Shown piece after piece: positions 7,621 to 15,621 of a DNA stretch of 64,000 nt. The DNA is from an uncultured Dysosmobacter sp. (lineage in GTDB: Bacteria; Bacillota; Clostridia; Oscillospirales; Oscillospiraceae), in contig CANQPD010000001.1 of NCBI GenBank assembly GCA_947625655.1, forward strand, positions 186,001 through 250,000, written 5' to 3'. Every line of letters begins with the position of its first letter. Position 1 is the first letter of the stretch. A program made the translations under genes and the position numbers. The notes beneath the pieces are model-generated. The model saw only the letters and a list, made by a program, of their open reading frames with translations. It had not been told where the DNA came from and did not search any database.

Positions 7621-7836
7621 ATGTCCGACTTTATGCAATGGCTCTACGCCCACTACATCAAGCCCCAGCTGGACGCCACGCCCCAGGGCGATTACACCTT
7701 CTGGTTCTCTCTCATGGACGGCGAGATGACCTCCGATATGCGGGAGGAATTTGAAAAATGCCAGGAGTTCACCGCCATCCACGCCTTTTTGCTGGGCCTG
7801 CGCACCGGTCAGGGGCTGCCCGCGCTCACGAAATGA
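7621..7836 (+). CDS. Small protein of unknown function, target of adjacent Xre regulator
   Basis: A 71-residue soluble protein ([20 protein letters not shown] at the start, [12 protein letters not shown] near the end), preceded by CCAGGGAGGTC and by a near-consensus promoter. I do not recognise a characterised family; the sequence looks like a compact helical protein. It ends next to the convergent queA gene. The divergent Xre gene and shared operators suggest a two-gene regulatory unit, possibly toxin-antitoxin-like or phage-derived, but nothing in the sequence shows toxicity. Confidence 0.75.
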   Translation: MSDFMQWLYAHYIKPQLDATPQGDYTFWFSLMDGEMTSDMREEFEKCQEFTAIHAFLLGLRTGQGLPALTK

Positions 7837-8851
7837 ACATCGCGTCGCCGAAGCTGAAAAAGCGGTATTTCTCCCGCACAGCCTCCTCATAGGCCGCCAG
7901 CACCCGCTCCCGTCCGGCGAAGGCGGACACCAGCATAATGAGGGTGCTCTCCGGCAGGTGGAAGTTGGTCACAAGGCCGTCCATCACCTTGAATTTGTAC
8001 CCCGGATAGATATAGATGCTGGTCCACCCCGCCTTGGCCTCCATCGTCCCATCCTCGTTGGCCCAGGATTCCAGCGTCCGGCAGGAGGTGGTGCCCACGC
8101 AGATGCACCGCCCGCCGTTTGCCTTCGTCCGGTTGATCAGCTCCGCCGTCTCCTGGGGGATGATGCAGTATTCACTATGCATTTCATGGTCTGTAATGCT
8201 CTTTTCCTTTACAGGTCGGAAGGTCCCCAGGCCCACGTGGAGCGTCACATAGCCGATGCCCACGCCCTTGGCCGCGATCTTTTCCAGCAGCTCCGGGGTG
8301 AAGTGCAGGCCCGCCGTGGGGGCCGCAGCGCTGCCGACGACCCTGGAATAGACGGTCTGATACCGCTCCCGGTCCTGCAGCTCCTCCTTGATATAGGGCG
8401 GCAGGGGCATCTTGCCCAGGCGCTCCAGCACCTCCAGAAAAATGCCCTCGTAGTCGAAGCGGACCAGACGGTTGCCGCCCTCCACCTCGCCGACCACCTC
8501 GGCGGTCAGCTCGCCGTTTCCAAAGGACAGCTTCGCCCCAGTGCGCATCTTCCGTCCGGGCCGCACCAGGCACTCCCAGGTCTTCTCTCCCTTGTCGATG
8601 AGCAGCAGCACCTCGCAGGCGCCGCCGCCCGGCAGCCGCTGGCCCAAAAGCCGCGCCGGCAGCACCCGGGAGTCGTTCAAAATCAGGCAGTCGCCGGGGT
8701 TCAAAAAGTCCGGCAGCTCATAAAAACGGTGGTGCCCCACCGCCCCGGTGGCCCTGTCCAGCGTCATCAGGCGGGACGCGTCCCGCCTCTCGATGGGCGT
8801 CTGGGCGATCAGTTCCTGGGGGAGGTCATAGTAAAAGTCGCTGGTTTTCAT
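7826..8851 (-). CDS. queA: S-adenosylmethionine:tRNA ribosyltransferase-isomerase
   Basis: QueA transfers and rearranges the ribosyl moiety of S-adenosylmethionine onto preQ1-tRNA to give epoxyqueuosine. The 341-residue product shows the family motifs: [20 protein letters not shown] at the N-terminus, [47 protein letters not shown] and the C-terminal [16 protein letters not shown]. The start is the ATG at 8851, preceded by AAGGAAGGAACC. Its end overlaps the convergent 71-codon gene by 11 bp. It is in the same direction as tgt but separated from it by about 1.3 kb of Xre module and repeat element. Confidence 0.97.
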   Translation of the reverse strand: MKTSDFYYDLPQELIAQTPIERRDASRLMTLDRATGAVGHHRFYELPDFLNPGDCLILNDSRVLPARLLGQRLPGGGACEVLLLIDKGEKTWECLVRPGRKMRTGAKLSFGNGELTAEVVGEVEGGNRLVRFDYEGIFLEVLERLGKMPLPPYIKEELQDRERYQTVYSRVVGSAAAPTAGLHFTPELLEKIAAKGVGIGYVTLHVGLGTFRPVKEKSITDHEMHSEYCIIPQETAELINRTKANGGRCICVGTTSCRTLESWANEDGTMEAKAGWTSIYIYPGYKFKVMDGLVTNFHLPESTLIMLVSAFAGRERVLAAYEEAVREKYRFFSFGDAMFIS

Positions 8852-8870
8852 AGGGTTCCTTCCTTTTGAA

Positions 8871-9020
8871 TGGACAATTGACAATGGACAATTGACAATG
8901 AACGCGCACTGGACGTGGGGCACCCTTTTAGCGCGCTGGCGATCCCCTGCCCCCGCAAGGGCGAAGCAGCAGCGCCCGACAAGCCCCCCATTGTCCATTG
9001 TCAATTGTCAATTGTTAATT
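8871..9020. repeat. Inverted repeat of GACAATTG-type units between queA and spoIID-like gene
   Basis: The left arm (8871-8900) is built of tandem TGGACAATTGACAA units. The right arm (8990-9020) is its inverted copy (CATTGTCCATTGTCAATTG...). About 90 bp of GC-rich sequence lies between them. A related AT-rich unit occurs at 16888-16920. Confidence 0.75.
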
Positions 9021-9035
9021 CTGTCTCTCGTTCAC

Positions 9036-10703
9036 TTATCGAACGTCGATGTCCGTATAATAAAATTCCAAAATATCAACGTAGTCATACCCCAGCTCCG
9101 CCATGGCCTTGGCGCCGTACTGGCTCATGCCGACATTGTGGCCGTTGCCGGTGCCGGTGATGGTGAAGCTGCCGCTGTTGGAGGCGGTGGGCTGCACCGT
9201 GCCGCCGCCCGCTGTCACCGTGGAGGTGCCGGAGGAGGTGATGGCCGTAAACGTATCCCCGTTCAGCGCCGTGACCGTGCCGCCGCCGGAGATGACGGAC
9301 ACGCCGTCCAGTCCGGAGAGCATGCTGCCGGAGCCGTTGACATAGACCCCGCCGCTGCCGGCCGGCCCGCCGCCGTTGATGGAAAAGCGCAGGCTCTTGA
9401 CGGATTTATTGTAGGTGCTGCTGTAGAAAATGGTCCGGCAGGTGTCCCCAGTGACGGTCCTGGTGCCGCCGGTGCCCTCAAAGGTCACTTTCTTCACGTT
9501 GCCCACGGGGGTGTACTCCGAGACGTACACGTTTTTCACCGTGCCCACGTCGTACCCCTTCTGCTGGAGGATCCAGCTCAGCTCCGACGCGGAATAGGTG
9601 ACGGTCCAGCTGTAGTTGGGGATGCTGGTCCGGGTCTCGTAGGGGTCCTCTTTCCCCTTCAGATAGCCCTTCTCCGTGCCCCACACATTGGCCGCGTCCT
9701 CCGTGGCGCCACCGTTGGAGGCGTGGTACACCGGATCCTGCACCAGATAGCCGTCATAGTACAAACACTCCCCGGCGGTCTCCTCCACCGCCCGGTCGCT
9801 GGCGGCGGAGGCGGTCTGGCCGATGCCGTTGTACACCTGGCAGTCGCTGGTGGCGCACACATCGAAGCCGTAGGCGCTCAAATGCTTGCTGGTCCGGCAG
9901 GCATAGGTCCGGGCGCACACCGCCTGGGCCTTCAGGGCCTCCAGGGGCCATGTGCCGCTCATCTCCGAGGTGATGACGCCCTTTACGTAGTCCTCCAGGT
10001 CCACCACGTTGATGACATTGATATTCCCGCCGGTGACCCGGGCGTATTCAAAGCCCCCGGCGTAGCGGTAGCCCTTGAACCAGGTCACGGCGTCGTCCCC
10101 CTGGCCGTCCGGCAGGACGCCCAGATCCAAAACGCCGCTGCAGTCGAACTCGAACAGGATCTCCGTGGTCTTCGTCACGGTCACCGTCACACCGGTGGAG
10201 GAGGATTTTACCGCGCTCCCCTCCCCCAGCTCCGCGGCGGCGTCCTCCGCCTCCTCCCGGGTGTCGTAGCAGCCCACACGGATCACATACTCCCAGTCGA
10301 TCCAGGCGGGATAGGCGTCGTCGTAGTCCCAGGCGGCGTCCTGGGCGTCGTCAAAATCCCGGAATCCGCCGATCTCCACATGCCAGGGCCCCATATGGCG
10401 GTAGCCGCCGGAGGGCGGCGCGGCGGAATAAGTTCCGTCCGTGCTCATATAGATATCACCGGTGGCAGTCATGGAGATGGTCCGCTCCTCGGTCCGGCCC
10501 AGGAACTGGAACTCCCGGCCGTCGTCAAAGTACCCGAACTCGTAGCCGCTGCCCACGGCGTTTTCCAGGTTGGCGGAAAACAGGGCCGTGGAGCCGTACC
10601 GCAGGCCCACCTTCACCGTGCCGCTGTCCAGAGCGGCGGCGGAAACGGCGGTCAATGCGAAAAATGTCACAACGAAAAACGTCGTCAGCAGTAATTTTTT
10701 CAT
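9036..10703 (-). CDS. SpoIID/LytB domain protein with signal peptide
   Basis: A 555-residue exported protein. A signal peptide (MKKLLLTTFFVVTFFALTAV) is followed by a region resembling a SPOR domain (about 130-165, WEYVIRVGCYDTREEAEDAA). The SpoIID/LytB lytic-transglycosylase domain then begins with NVVDLEDYVKGVITSEM, whose Glu is the expected catalytic residue, and continues through LKAQAVCARTYA, VYNGIGQTASAASDRAVEET and GHNVGMSQYGA near the end. An insert in the C-terminal part is rich in Gly, Ser and Thr. The ATG at 10703 has GGGAGG upstream. A SpoIID-like gene beside queA-tgt-yajC is common in Clostridia; whether it serves engulfment or vegetative wall turnover cannot be decided here. Confidence 0.9.
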   Translation of the reverse strand: MKKLLLTTFFVVTFFALTAVSAAALDSGTVKVGLRYGSTALFSANLENAVGSGYEFGYFDDGREFQFLGRTEERTISMTATGDIYMSTDGTYSAAPPSGGYRHMGPWHVEIGGFRDFDDAQDAAWDYDDAYPAWIDWEYVIRVGCYDTREEAEDAAAELGEGSAVKSSSTGVTVTVTKTTEILFEFDCSGVLDLGVLPDGQGDDAVTWFKGYRYAGGFEYARVTGGNINVINVVDLEDYVKGVITSEMSGTWPLEALKAQAVCARTYACRTSKHLSAYGFDVCATSDCQVYNGIGQTASAASDRAVEETAGECLYYDGYLVQDPVYHASNGGATEDAANVWGTEKGYLKGKEDPYETRTSIPNYSWTVTYSASELSWILQQKGYDVGTVKNVYVSEYTPVGNVKKVTFEGTGGTRTVTGDTCRTIFYSSTYNKSVKSLRFSINGGGPAGSGGVYVNGSGSMLSGLDGVSVISGGGTVTALNGDTFTAITSSGTSTVTAGGGTVQPTASNSGSFTITGTGNGHNVGMSQYGAKAMAELGYDYVDILEFYYTDIDVR

Positions 10704-10906
10704 GAAACCTCCCAATACCAGCGGGCTTGACGGCATTTGCAAAGCGTGTTATCATACACAAAGAAAACAAATGTCCGCGTCACAAATACATACGGTGGCT
10801 TTTTCAATAAAAACCATTATAGTACAAAACCGCGGCACATTCAACCCAAATCGACGGACCGGGCGCAGATCCCGCCATTCCGTCCAACAGCAGGAGGAAT
10901 CATCAT

Positions 10907-11989
10907 ATGAAACAGTACAAAGTCGGCATCATCGGATGCACCGGCATGGTGGGCCAGCGGTTCATCACCCTGATGGAGAACCACCCCTGGTTCCAGCTCA
11001 CCGCCGTGGCCGCCAGCGCCCGCAGCGCCGGCAAGCCCTATGAGGAGGCCGTGGAGGGCCGCTGGGCCCTGGACATCCCCATGCCCGAGGAGGCAAAGAA
11101 GCTGGTGGTCCTGGACGCCGAGGCCGACGCGGAAAAGCTGGCCGGCATGGTGGACTTCTGCTTCTGCGCCGTGGACATGAAGAAGGAGGACATCCGCGCC
11201 CTGGAGGAGAAGTACGCCAAGCTGGAGTGCCCCATCGTCTCCAACAACTCCGCCCACCGCTGGACGGAGGACGTGCCCATGGTGGTGCCGGAGATCAACG
11301 CGGAGCACATCGAGATCATCGAGGCCCAGCGCAAGCGCCTGGGTACCAAGCGGGGCTTCATCGCCGTGAAGTCCAACTGCTCCCTCCAGAGCTACGTCCC
11401 CGCCCTGAACCCCCTGCGGAAATACGGCCTGGAACAGGCCCTGGTCTGCACCTATCAGGCCATCTCCGGCGCGGGCAAGACCTTCGCCCGCTGGCCTGAG
11501 ATGGTGGACAACTGCATCCCCTTCATCGGCGGCGAGGAGGAGAAGAGCGAGCAGGAGCCCCTGAAGCTGTGGGGCCGCATCGAGGGCGATAAGATCGTCA
11601 AGGCGGAGGGCCCCTCCATCACCGCCCAGTGCTTCCGGGTGGCCTGCCAGGACGGCCACATGGCCGCCGTGTTCATGAAGTTCGCCGAGGGCCGGAAGCC
11701 CTCCATGGAGCAGATCAAGGCGGACTGGGCGGCCTTCCGGGGCCCTGCCCAGGAGCTGGACCTCCCCTCCGCCCCCAAGCAGTTCCTCCACTACTTTGAG
11801 GAGGAGAACCGTCCCCAGACCCGCCTGGACCGGAATCTGGAGCACGGCATGGCGGTTTCCATCGGCCGCCTGCGGCCGGACACCCAGTACGACTACAAGT
11901 TCGTCTGCCTCTCCCACAACACCCTGCGGGGCGCCGCCGGCGGCGCAGTGCTGCTTGCCGAGCTGCTGTGCGCGAAAGGATACATCTAA
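10907..11989 (+). CDS. asd: Aspartate-semialdehyde dehydrogenase
   Basis: Asd reduces aspartyl phosphate to aspartate semialdehyde with NADPH, the branch point for lysine, diaminopimelate, methionine and threonine. The 360-residue protein has the N-terminal nucleotide-binding motif [13 protein letters not shown], the catalytic cysteine Cys158 in AVKSNCSLQ, and the [11 protein letters not shown] segment. Length and the SNC context fit the archaeal/fungal-like branch of Asd and not the E. coli type. AGGAGGAATCATC precedes the ATG. A terminator follows, then dapA in the same direction, which uses its product. Confidence 0.95.
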   Translation: MKQYKVGIIGCTGMVGQRFITLMENHPWFQLTAVAASARSAGKPYEEAVEGRWALDIPMPEEAKKLVVLDAEADAEKLAGMVDFCFCAVDMKKEDIRALEEKYAKLECPIVSNNSAHRWTEDVPMVVPEINAEHIEIIEAQRKRLGTKRGFIAVKSNCSLQSYVPALNPLRKYGLEQALVCTYQAISGAGKTFARWPEMVDNCIPFIGGEEEKSEQEPLKLWGRIEGDKIVKAEGPSITAQCFRVACQDGHMAAVFMKFAEGRKPSMEQIKADWAAFRGPAQELDLPSAPKQFLHYFEEENRPQTRLDRNLEHGMAVSIGRLRPDTQYDYKFVCLSHNTLRGAAGGAVLLAELLCAKGYI

Positions 11990-12006
11990 ACGCAAGTTTT
12001 ACGAAA

Positions 12007-12040
12007 GAAACGACCTGCCAACGGCAGGCCGTTTCTTTTT
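12007..12040 (+). terminator. Rho-independent terminator of asd
   Basis: Stem GAAACG-a-CCTGCC, loop AAC, GGCAGG-c-CGTTTC, then TTTTT, 17 bp after the asd stop codon. Confidence 0.9.
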
Positions 12041-12056
12041 CGGCAGTCCAGCATAT

Positions 12057-12154
12057 AGATAGAGAGATAAGAGATAAAAGATAAGAGATATCCGGTTTCG
12101 CGGCAGCCTTTCCCCTATCGATATCTTTTATCTCTTATCTCTTATCTTTTATCT
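12057..12154. repeat. Inverted repeat of ATAAGAGATAAAAG-type units between asd and dapA
   Basis: The left arm (12057-12092) and right arm (12120-12154) are near-perfect inverted copies, each built from short tandem AGATAAGAGATAAAAG units. About 27 bp separate them. A second copy of the family lies at 18565-18667. The strongly AT/purine-biased arms differ sharply from the surrounding GC-rich DNA. The element lies in the dapA leader. Confidence 0.8.
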
Positions 12155-12175
12155 GAACAGATTGGGGGATTATTT

Positions 12176-13075
12176 ATGAAACAGCCCATCTTCACCGGCT
12201 CCGGCGCGGCCATCGTCACGCCCTTCAACGACGAGACCGTGGACCTGCCCGCCCTGGGGCGGCTCATCGACTTCCAGCTGGAAAATGGCACCGACGCCAT
12301 CGTTGTCTGCGGCACCACCGGGGAGGCCACCACCATGACCTACCACGAGCGGATGCGGGCCATCGAATTCTGTGTGGAGCATGTAAACGGCCGGGTCCCG
12401 GTCATCGCGGGCAGCGGCTCCAATTCCACGGAAATATCCGTCGCCCTGTCCCGGGACGCGGAGCGGGCCGGGGCTGACGGCCTGCTGCTGGTGACGCCCT
12501 ATTACAACAAGGCAAGCCAGGCGGGGCTGATCCGGCACTATCAGGTGGTGGCGGACGCGGTGACGAAACCCTGCATTTTGTACAACGTGCCCTCCCGCAC
12601 CGGGGTGAACATCGCGCCGGAGACCTACGCGGAGCTGGCAAAGCACCCCAACATCAACGGCGTCAAGGAGGCCTCCGGCAATTTCAGCAATCTCCAGAAG
12701 ACCCGGAACCTGTGTCCGGAGGACTTCTCCATCTGGTCCGGCAACGACGACGAGACGGCGCTCATCTGCCTGCTGGGCGGCGTGGGGGTGATCTCGGTGG
12801 TGGCCAACGTCCTCCCCGCCGAGATGCACGCTTTGGTGAAGCTGTGCCTGGAGGGGGACTTCGTCTCCGCCGGAAAGCTGCAGCTGTACTTAAAGGACTT
12901 CTGCGACGCCATGTTCTGCGACGTCAACCCCATCCCGGTGAAAACGGCCCTGAACCTGCTGGGCAGGGAGGCCGGGGCCCTGCGCCTGCCCCTGTGCGAG
13001 CCCAGCCCGGAAAACCGGGAGCGCATCCGGCGGACGCTGGTGAAATACGCCCTGCTGGAGGCGGAATCTGCATGA
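12176..13075 (+). CDS. dapA: 4-hydroxy-tetrahydrodipicolinate synthase
   Basis: DapA condenses pyruvate with aspartate semialdehyde, the first committed step of diaminopimelate/lysine synthesis. The 299-residue TIM-barrel protein has VCGTTGEATTMT at about 44-55, Tyr136 in ILYNVPSRTG, and the Schiff-base lysine Lys164 in NGVKEASG. The length is standard. An unusual repeat occupies its leader, and only a weak GGGG-type ribosome-binding site precedes the ATG (GATTGGGGGATTATTT). No lysine riboswitch is apparent upstream of asd or dapA. It ends at a stem-loop shared with the convergent secreted-protein gene. Confidence 0.96.
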   Translation: MKQPIFTGSGAAIVTPFNDETVDLPALGRLIDFQLENGTDAIVVCGTTGEATTMTYHERMRAIEFCVEHVNGRVPVIAGSGSNSTEISVALSRDAERAGADGLLLVTPYYNKASQAGLIRHYQVVADAVTKPCILYNVPSRTGVNIAPETYAELAKHPNINGVKEASGNFSNLQKTRNLCPEDFSIWSGNDDETALICLLGGVGVISVVANVLPAEMHALVKLCLEGDFVSAGKLQLYLKDFCDAMFCDVNPIPVKTALNLLGREAGALRLPLCEPSPENRERIRRTLVKYALLEAESA

Positions 13076-13080
13076 GAAAC

Positions 13081-13102
13081 GGGCGGGAGCTCTCTCCCGC
13101 CC
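13081..13102. terminator. Stem-loop between convergent dapA and secreted-protein gene
   Basis: GGGCGGGAG-CTCT-CTCCCGCCC, a perfect 9-bp stem just after the dapA stop and just after the stop of the convergent 13112 gene. T-rich sequence follows on the plus strand only loosely. Confidence 0.65.
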
Positions 13103-13111
13103 TCGTTTCCG

Positions 13112-14026
13112 CTATTTTTTGATCTCGCCGATGGTGGGCGGGGTCTGGGTGGTCTCCGCGGAGATGACGACCTTGGTCACGGCGTCATCGTTCACAGCGG
13201 TGAGACCGATGGACAGGGTCTGCTTCAGCGGATCCGCCCCCTCCGTTACATAAAAGGCCCGTTCCACCGTCTGTCCGGCGGGGATTTTGATGGTGGTGAA
13301 CTTCTGGCTCTCGCCGCCCGCCCGGACGGTATAGGGCCGGTCTACCTGCCACTTTACATCGCAGGAGCTGTTATTTCTCACTGTGATCAGGGTGTACTGC
13401 CCGTCTCCGCAGAAGATATCCTCGCTGACGCCGGTCATGGATTCAAACCGGGCGTTATACAGGCTGAAGCCCATAGAAGCGCGGTTGGCCACCGCCGTGG
13501 GGCTGACCTCCCGGATAGGGCCCGCCGTGGTGCCCAGCTTCGGCGCGGTGGGCATGGCCGCCAGCTCCTGGGCCCGGAGCTTCTCCCAATTCTCCTTGCT
13601 GCCGTGGACAACCTTGATGCTGTTTTCGGGCACCTCGTCTGGAATGGTTTCGCCCTTGTTCAAATCCACTTTCACCACATTGACCGGCCCCTTGTATTTT
13701 GCAAAGAAGTCCACACAGTTATTGGCGGCATCCCAGGAGGGGGCCTCGCTCATGTCGAACAGCTCCGCCGCCTTCTGTACGGCGATATAGTTGGTGGCGC
13801 CGCCCTTGGCGTCGGTATAGGTGATGGTGACAGGCACCTTCTCCCCGTTGGCGGCGGTCATGGACGCACCGGGGGCGTATTTCTTCCTGCTGAAGACCTC
13901 CACGCCCACTTGTCCAAAGCTGGCTTTTCCAGTGAAGGTCCCTGCCGCCATGGCGGGCGCCATCAGCGCCAGGACCATCGCCATGGTCAGCGCGCCGCAC
14001 ACGAATGACTTCCAATTGCTTTTCAT
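13112..14026 (-). CDS. Secreted protein of unknown function
   Basis: A 304-residue protein with a clear signal peptide (MKSNWKSFVCGALTMAMVLA, cleavage probable after PAMAAG). The mature part is beta-rich and mostly hydrophilic, without recognisable catalytic motifs. A segment near residues 60-90 (VPVTITYTDAKGGATNYIAV) resembles the copper-amine-oxidase-like N-terminal modules of clostridial surface proteins, but this is only an impression. AAAGGAGCTCCT precedes the ATG. It follows the sigma/anti-sigma pair by 13 nt in the same direction and could be one of its outputs. Confidence 0.75.
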   Translation of the reverse strand: MKSNWKSFVCGALTMAMVLALMAPAMAAGTFTGKASFGQVGVEVFSRKKYAPGASMTAANGEKVPVTITYTDAKGGATNYIAVQKAAELFDMSEAPSWDAANNCVDFFAKYKGPVNVVKVDLNKGETIPDEVPENSIKVVHGSKENWEKLRAQELAAMPTAPKLGTTAGPIREVSPTAVANRASMGFSLYNARFESMTGVSEDIFCGDGQYTLITVRNNSSCDVKWQVDRPYTVRAGGESQKFTTIKIPAGQTVERAFYVTEGADPLKQTLSIGLTAVNDDAVTKVVISAETTQTPPTIGEIKK

Positions 14027-14039
14027 AGGAGCTCCTTTC

Positions 14040-14702
14040 TTATTTCCAAGTGATATTTTCCGCGATTTTGACGATCTCTTCCTCAGAGAGCAGGCCGCTG
14101 ATCTCCATGATATAGTCGCCCTCCACCCAGATCATCATGGCGAGCCCCTCCTCTTCAAGGAGGTACAATTCCGCCTCTGTGCCATGGATTTCCGGGTGCT
14201 TCAGCGTATAGTCCGACCGGTCCCCAAGGCCGACGCTCAGCCGGTCGGACAGATACTGACAGACATAGAGCAGGCCGCCCTCTCCGTTTTCAAAATAGCG
14301 GATATACCGCGTATAGGTCTCAGTTTCCTTAAAATCCTCTCTGGTCTGTTCATAGCCCTCCGGCAGATACCCGATCTCTGCGGGCTGGAAGGCCCCCAGT
14401 GCGTCCATGGTGCGGAAGGTGTACTGAACGCCGCTCAGCTCCGATTCCGAGCGGGACATCTGGAAAACCGCTCCCCGGATAGCCCCGACGCTTACGCACA
14501 GCAGGGCCGTCAGCGCCGCCGCGATCAGCAGGATCCTGCCCCACCGCCGGGCCTGACGCCTCCCGGCCAGCAGCGGACGCATCTTTGCTTCAAATCCCCT
14601 GGAAAAGGCATGAACGCAGTCCTCCCTGCCCGGCAGGGTCTCCAGAAACAGCTCCGCCGCCCGGGGCGCCGCCTCGTACAGCATCTCGTCCGTGATGGTC
14701 AT
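14040..14702 (-). CDS. Membrane-anchored anti-sigma-like protein (DUF4367-type)
   Basis: A 220-residue protein with a cytoplasmic N-terminal ~50 residues, one membrane segment (about 55-75, ILLIAAALTALLCVSVGAI) and an extracytoplasmic domain with IGYLPEGYEQTREDFKETET and AMMIWVEGDYIMEISGLLSE. That pattern matches DUF4367 domains found in anti-sigma or sigma-linked proteins. The ATG overlaps the stop of the ECF sigma gene (ATGA), supporting a sigma/regulator pair. Binding to the sigma factor is inferred from the arrangement only. Confidence 0.8.
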   Translation of the reverse strand: MTITDEMLYEAAPRAAELFLETLPGREDCVHAFSRGFEAKMRPLLAGRRQARRWGRILLIAAALTALLCVSVGAIRGAVFQMSRSESELSGVQYTFRTMDALGAFQPAEIGYLPEGYEQTREDFKETETYTRYIRYFENGEGGLLYVCQYLSDRLSVGLGDRSDYTLKHPEIHGTEAELYLLEEEGLAMMIWVEGDYIMEISGLLSEEEIVKIAENITWK

Positions 14703-15226
14703 ACCGTCTCCCCCCTTTCCGCCAGCTCCGCCGCCAGCTTTCCCTTGGCCCGGAAAATGATCTGGCGCACATTCTCCTGGGTGGTGCCCAGAAAGCCGGC
14801 GATCTCGCCGTTGTCATAGCCGTTGTAGTATTTCAGCAGCAGCACCTCCCGGTACCTGGGAGGCAGGGCCGCCATGGCCCCCGCGAGAGACCCATCCGAC
14901 GGCAGCGGCTGGTCGCAGGAGAGGGGCAGCTCGTCCAGATCCGCCGTGGGGTGCCGCCGCTTGGCCCGGTACAGGTCGATGGCCTTCCGCTCCGCCACGG
15001 TCACGGCCAGGGCCCTGGCCCGGGGCCCCAGCTCCGCCGGGACGTCTGCCATATGCTCTGCAATGACACAGAACGCCTGGTGCACCGCGTCCTCGGCGTC
15101 CTGGGTGTTCCGCAGGATACGGTCCGCCACATGGAACATCAGCCCCCGGTAAGCCCGGTACAGTGCCTCGAACCGGGCCCGGTCCGAGGGCGTCTCGATG
15201 GCCTGCAAGTATGCCAGCACTGTCAT
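14699..15226 (-). CDS. ECF-type RNA polymerase sigma factor
   Basis: The 175-residue protein has sigma region 2 (LMFHVADRILRNTQDAEDAV, residues 29-48) and region 4 (LPPRYREVLLLKYYNGYDNG and FLGTTQENVRQIIFRAKGKL, 121-164). I chose the ATG at 15226 because the family N-terminus begins there; the frame continues upstream through repeat DNA for ~200 codons that do not look coding. The ribosome-binding site is poor: AGGGGGG abuts the ATG. It overlaps the downstream anti-sigma-like gene by 4 nt. It is a second, independent sigma module besides the one at 1221-1694. Confidence 0.86.
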   Translation of the reverse strand: MTVLAYLQAIETPSDRARFEALYRAYRGLMFHVADRILRNTQDAEDAVHQAFCVIAEHMADVPAELGPRARALAVTVAERKAIDLYRAKRRHPTADLDELPLSCDQPLPSDGSLAGAMAALPPRYREVLLLKYYNGYDNGEIAGFLGTTQENVRQIIFRAKGKLAAELAERGETV

Positions 15227-15621
15227 CCCCCCTGTCCCTCTGTCCTCTGTAACGATCCAGGCCGCCCAAATGTGACGCAGCCGCCCGAAAAATTTTTCGG
15301 GCGGCTGTCCAGGCTGTCGAAAAAGTCCGTTGGACTTTTTCGACAGCCTGAACAATGCCTCGCTTTTTTGTCTGCTTCGCAGCCCAAAAAGCTGCCTCGG
15401 CCCAAAGGAACGGGCCTCGGCAGACTGCACGGAGAGATGTGCAGCCTGCCGCTTCGCGGCGCAACGGGCTGCTGCCGCAGCCCTTTTGCAGGCATTCGAT
15501 TCAACACGAGGGGGCTCCCGCCCCCTCGTACTCCCCCTGAGAAACGGAACACTTTTTCTCCAAACAGAGGCTTTTTGATAAGCTACGCAGCCGCCCGAAA
15601 AATTTTTCGGGCGGCTGCTGT
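15227..15621. repeat. 395-bp palindrome-rich intergenic region
   Basis: No gene is supported. Two identical 30-bp perfect palindromes (half-site CAGCCGCCCGAAAAA) lie at 15278-15307 and 15588-15617. A 19-bp perfect stem with a three-base loop (half-site CAGGCTGTCGAAAAAGTCC) lies at 15310-15350, and a GAGGGGGC-TCCC-GCCCCCTC hairpin near 15510-15530. The copy at 15588 lies just beyond the stop of the 15622 gene and may terminate it. The region looks like a short mobile-repeat remnant. Confidence 0.75.

Noticed and set aside
10704-10906. Lysine riboswitch upstream of asd
   Set aside because: The ~200-bp leader is too short and lacks the conserved L-box segments.
12057-12154. Possible CRISPR array from the regular ATAAGAG units
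   Set aside because: Units are contiguous or inverted with no unique spacers of constant size, and no cas genes are present.
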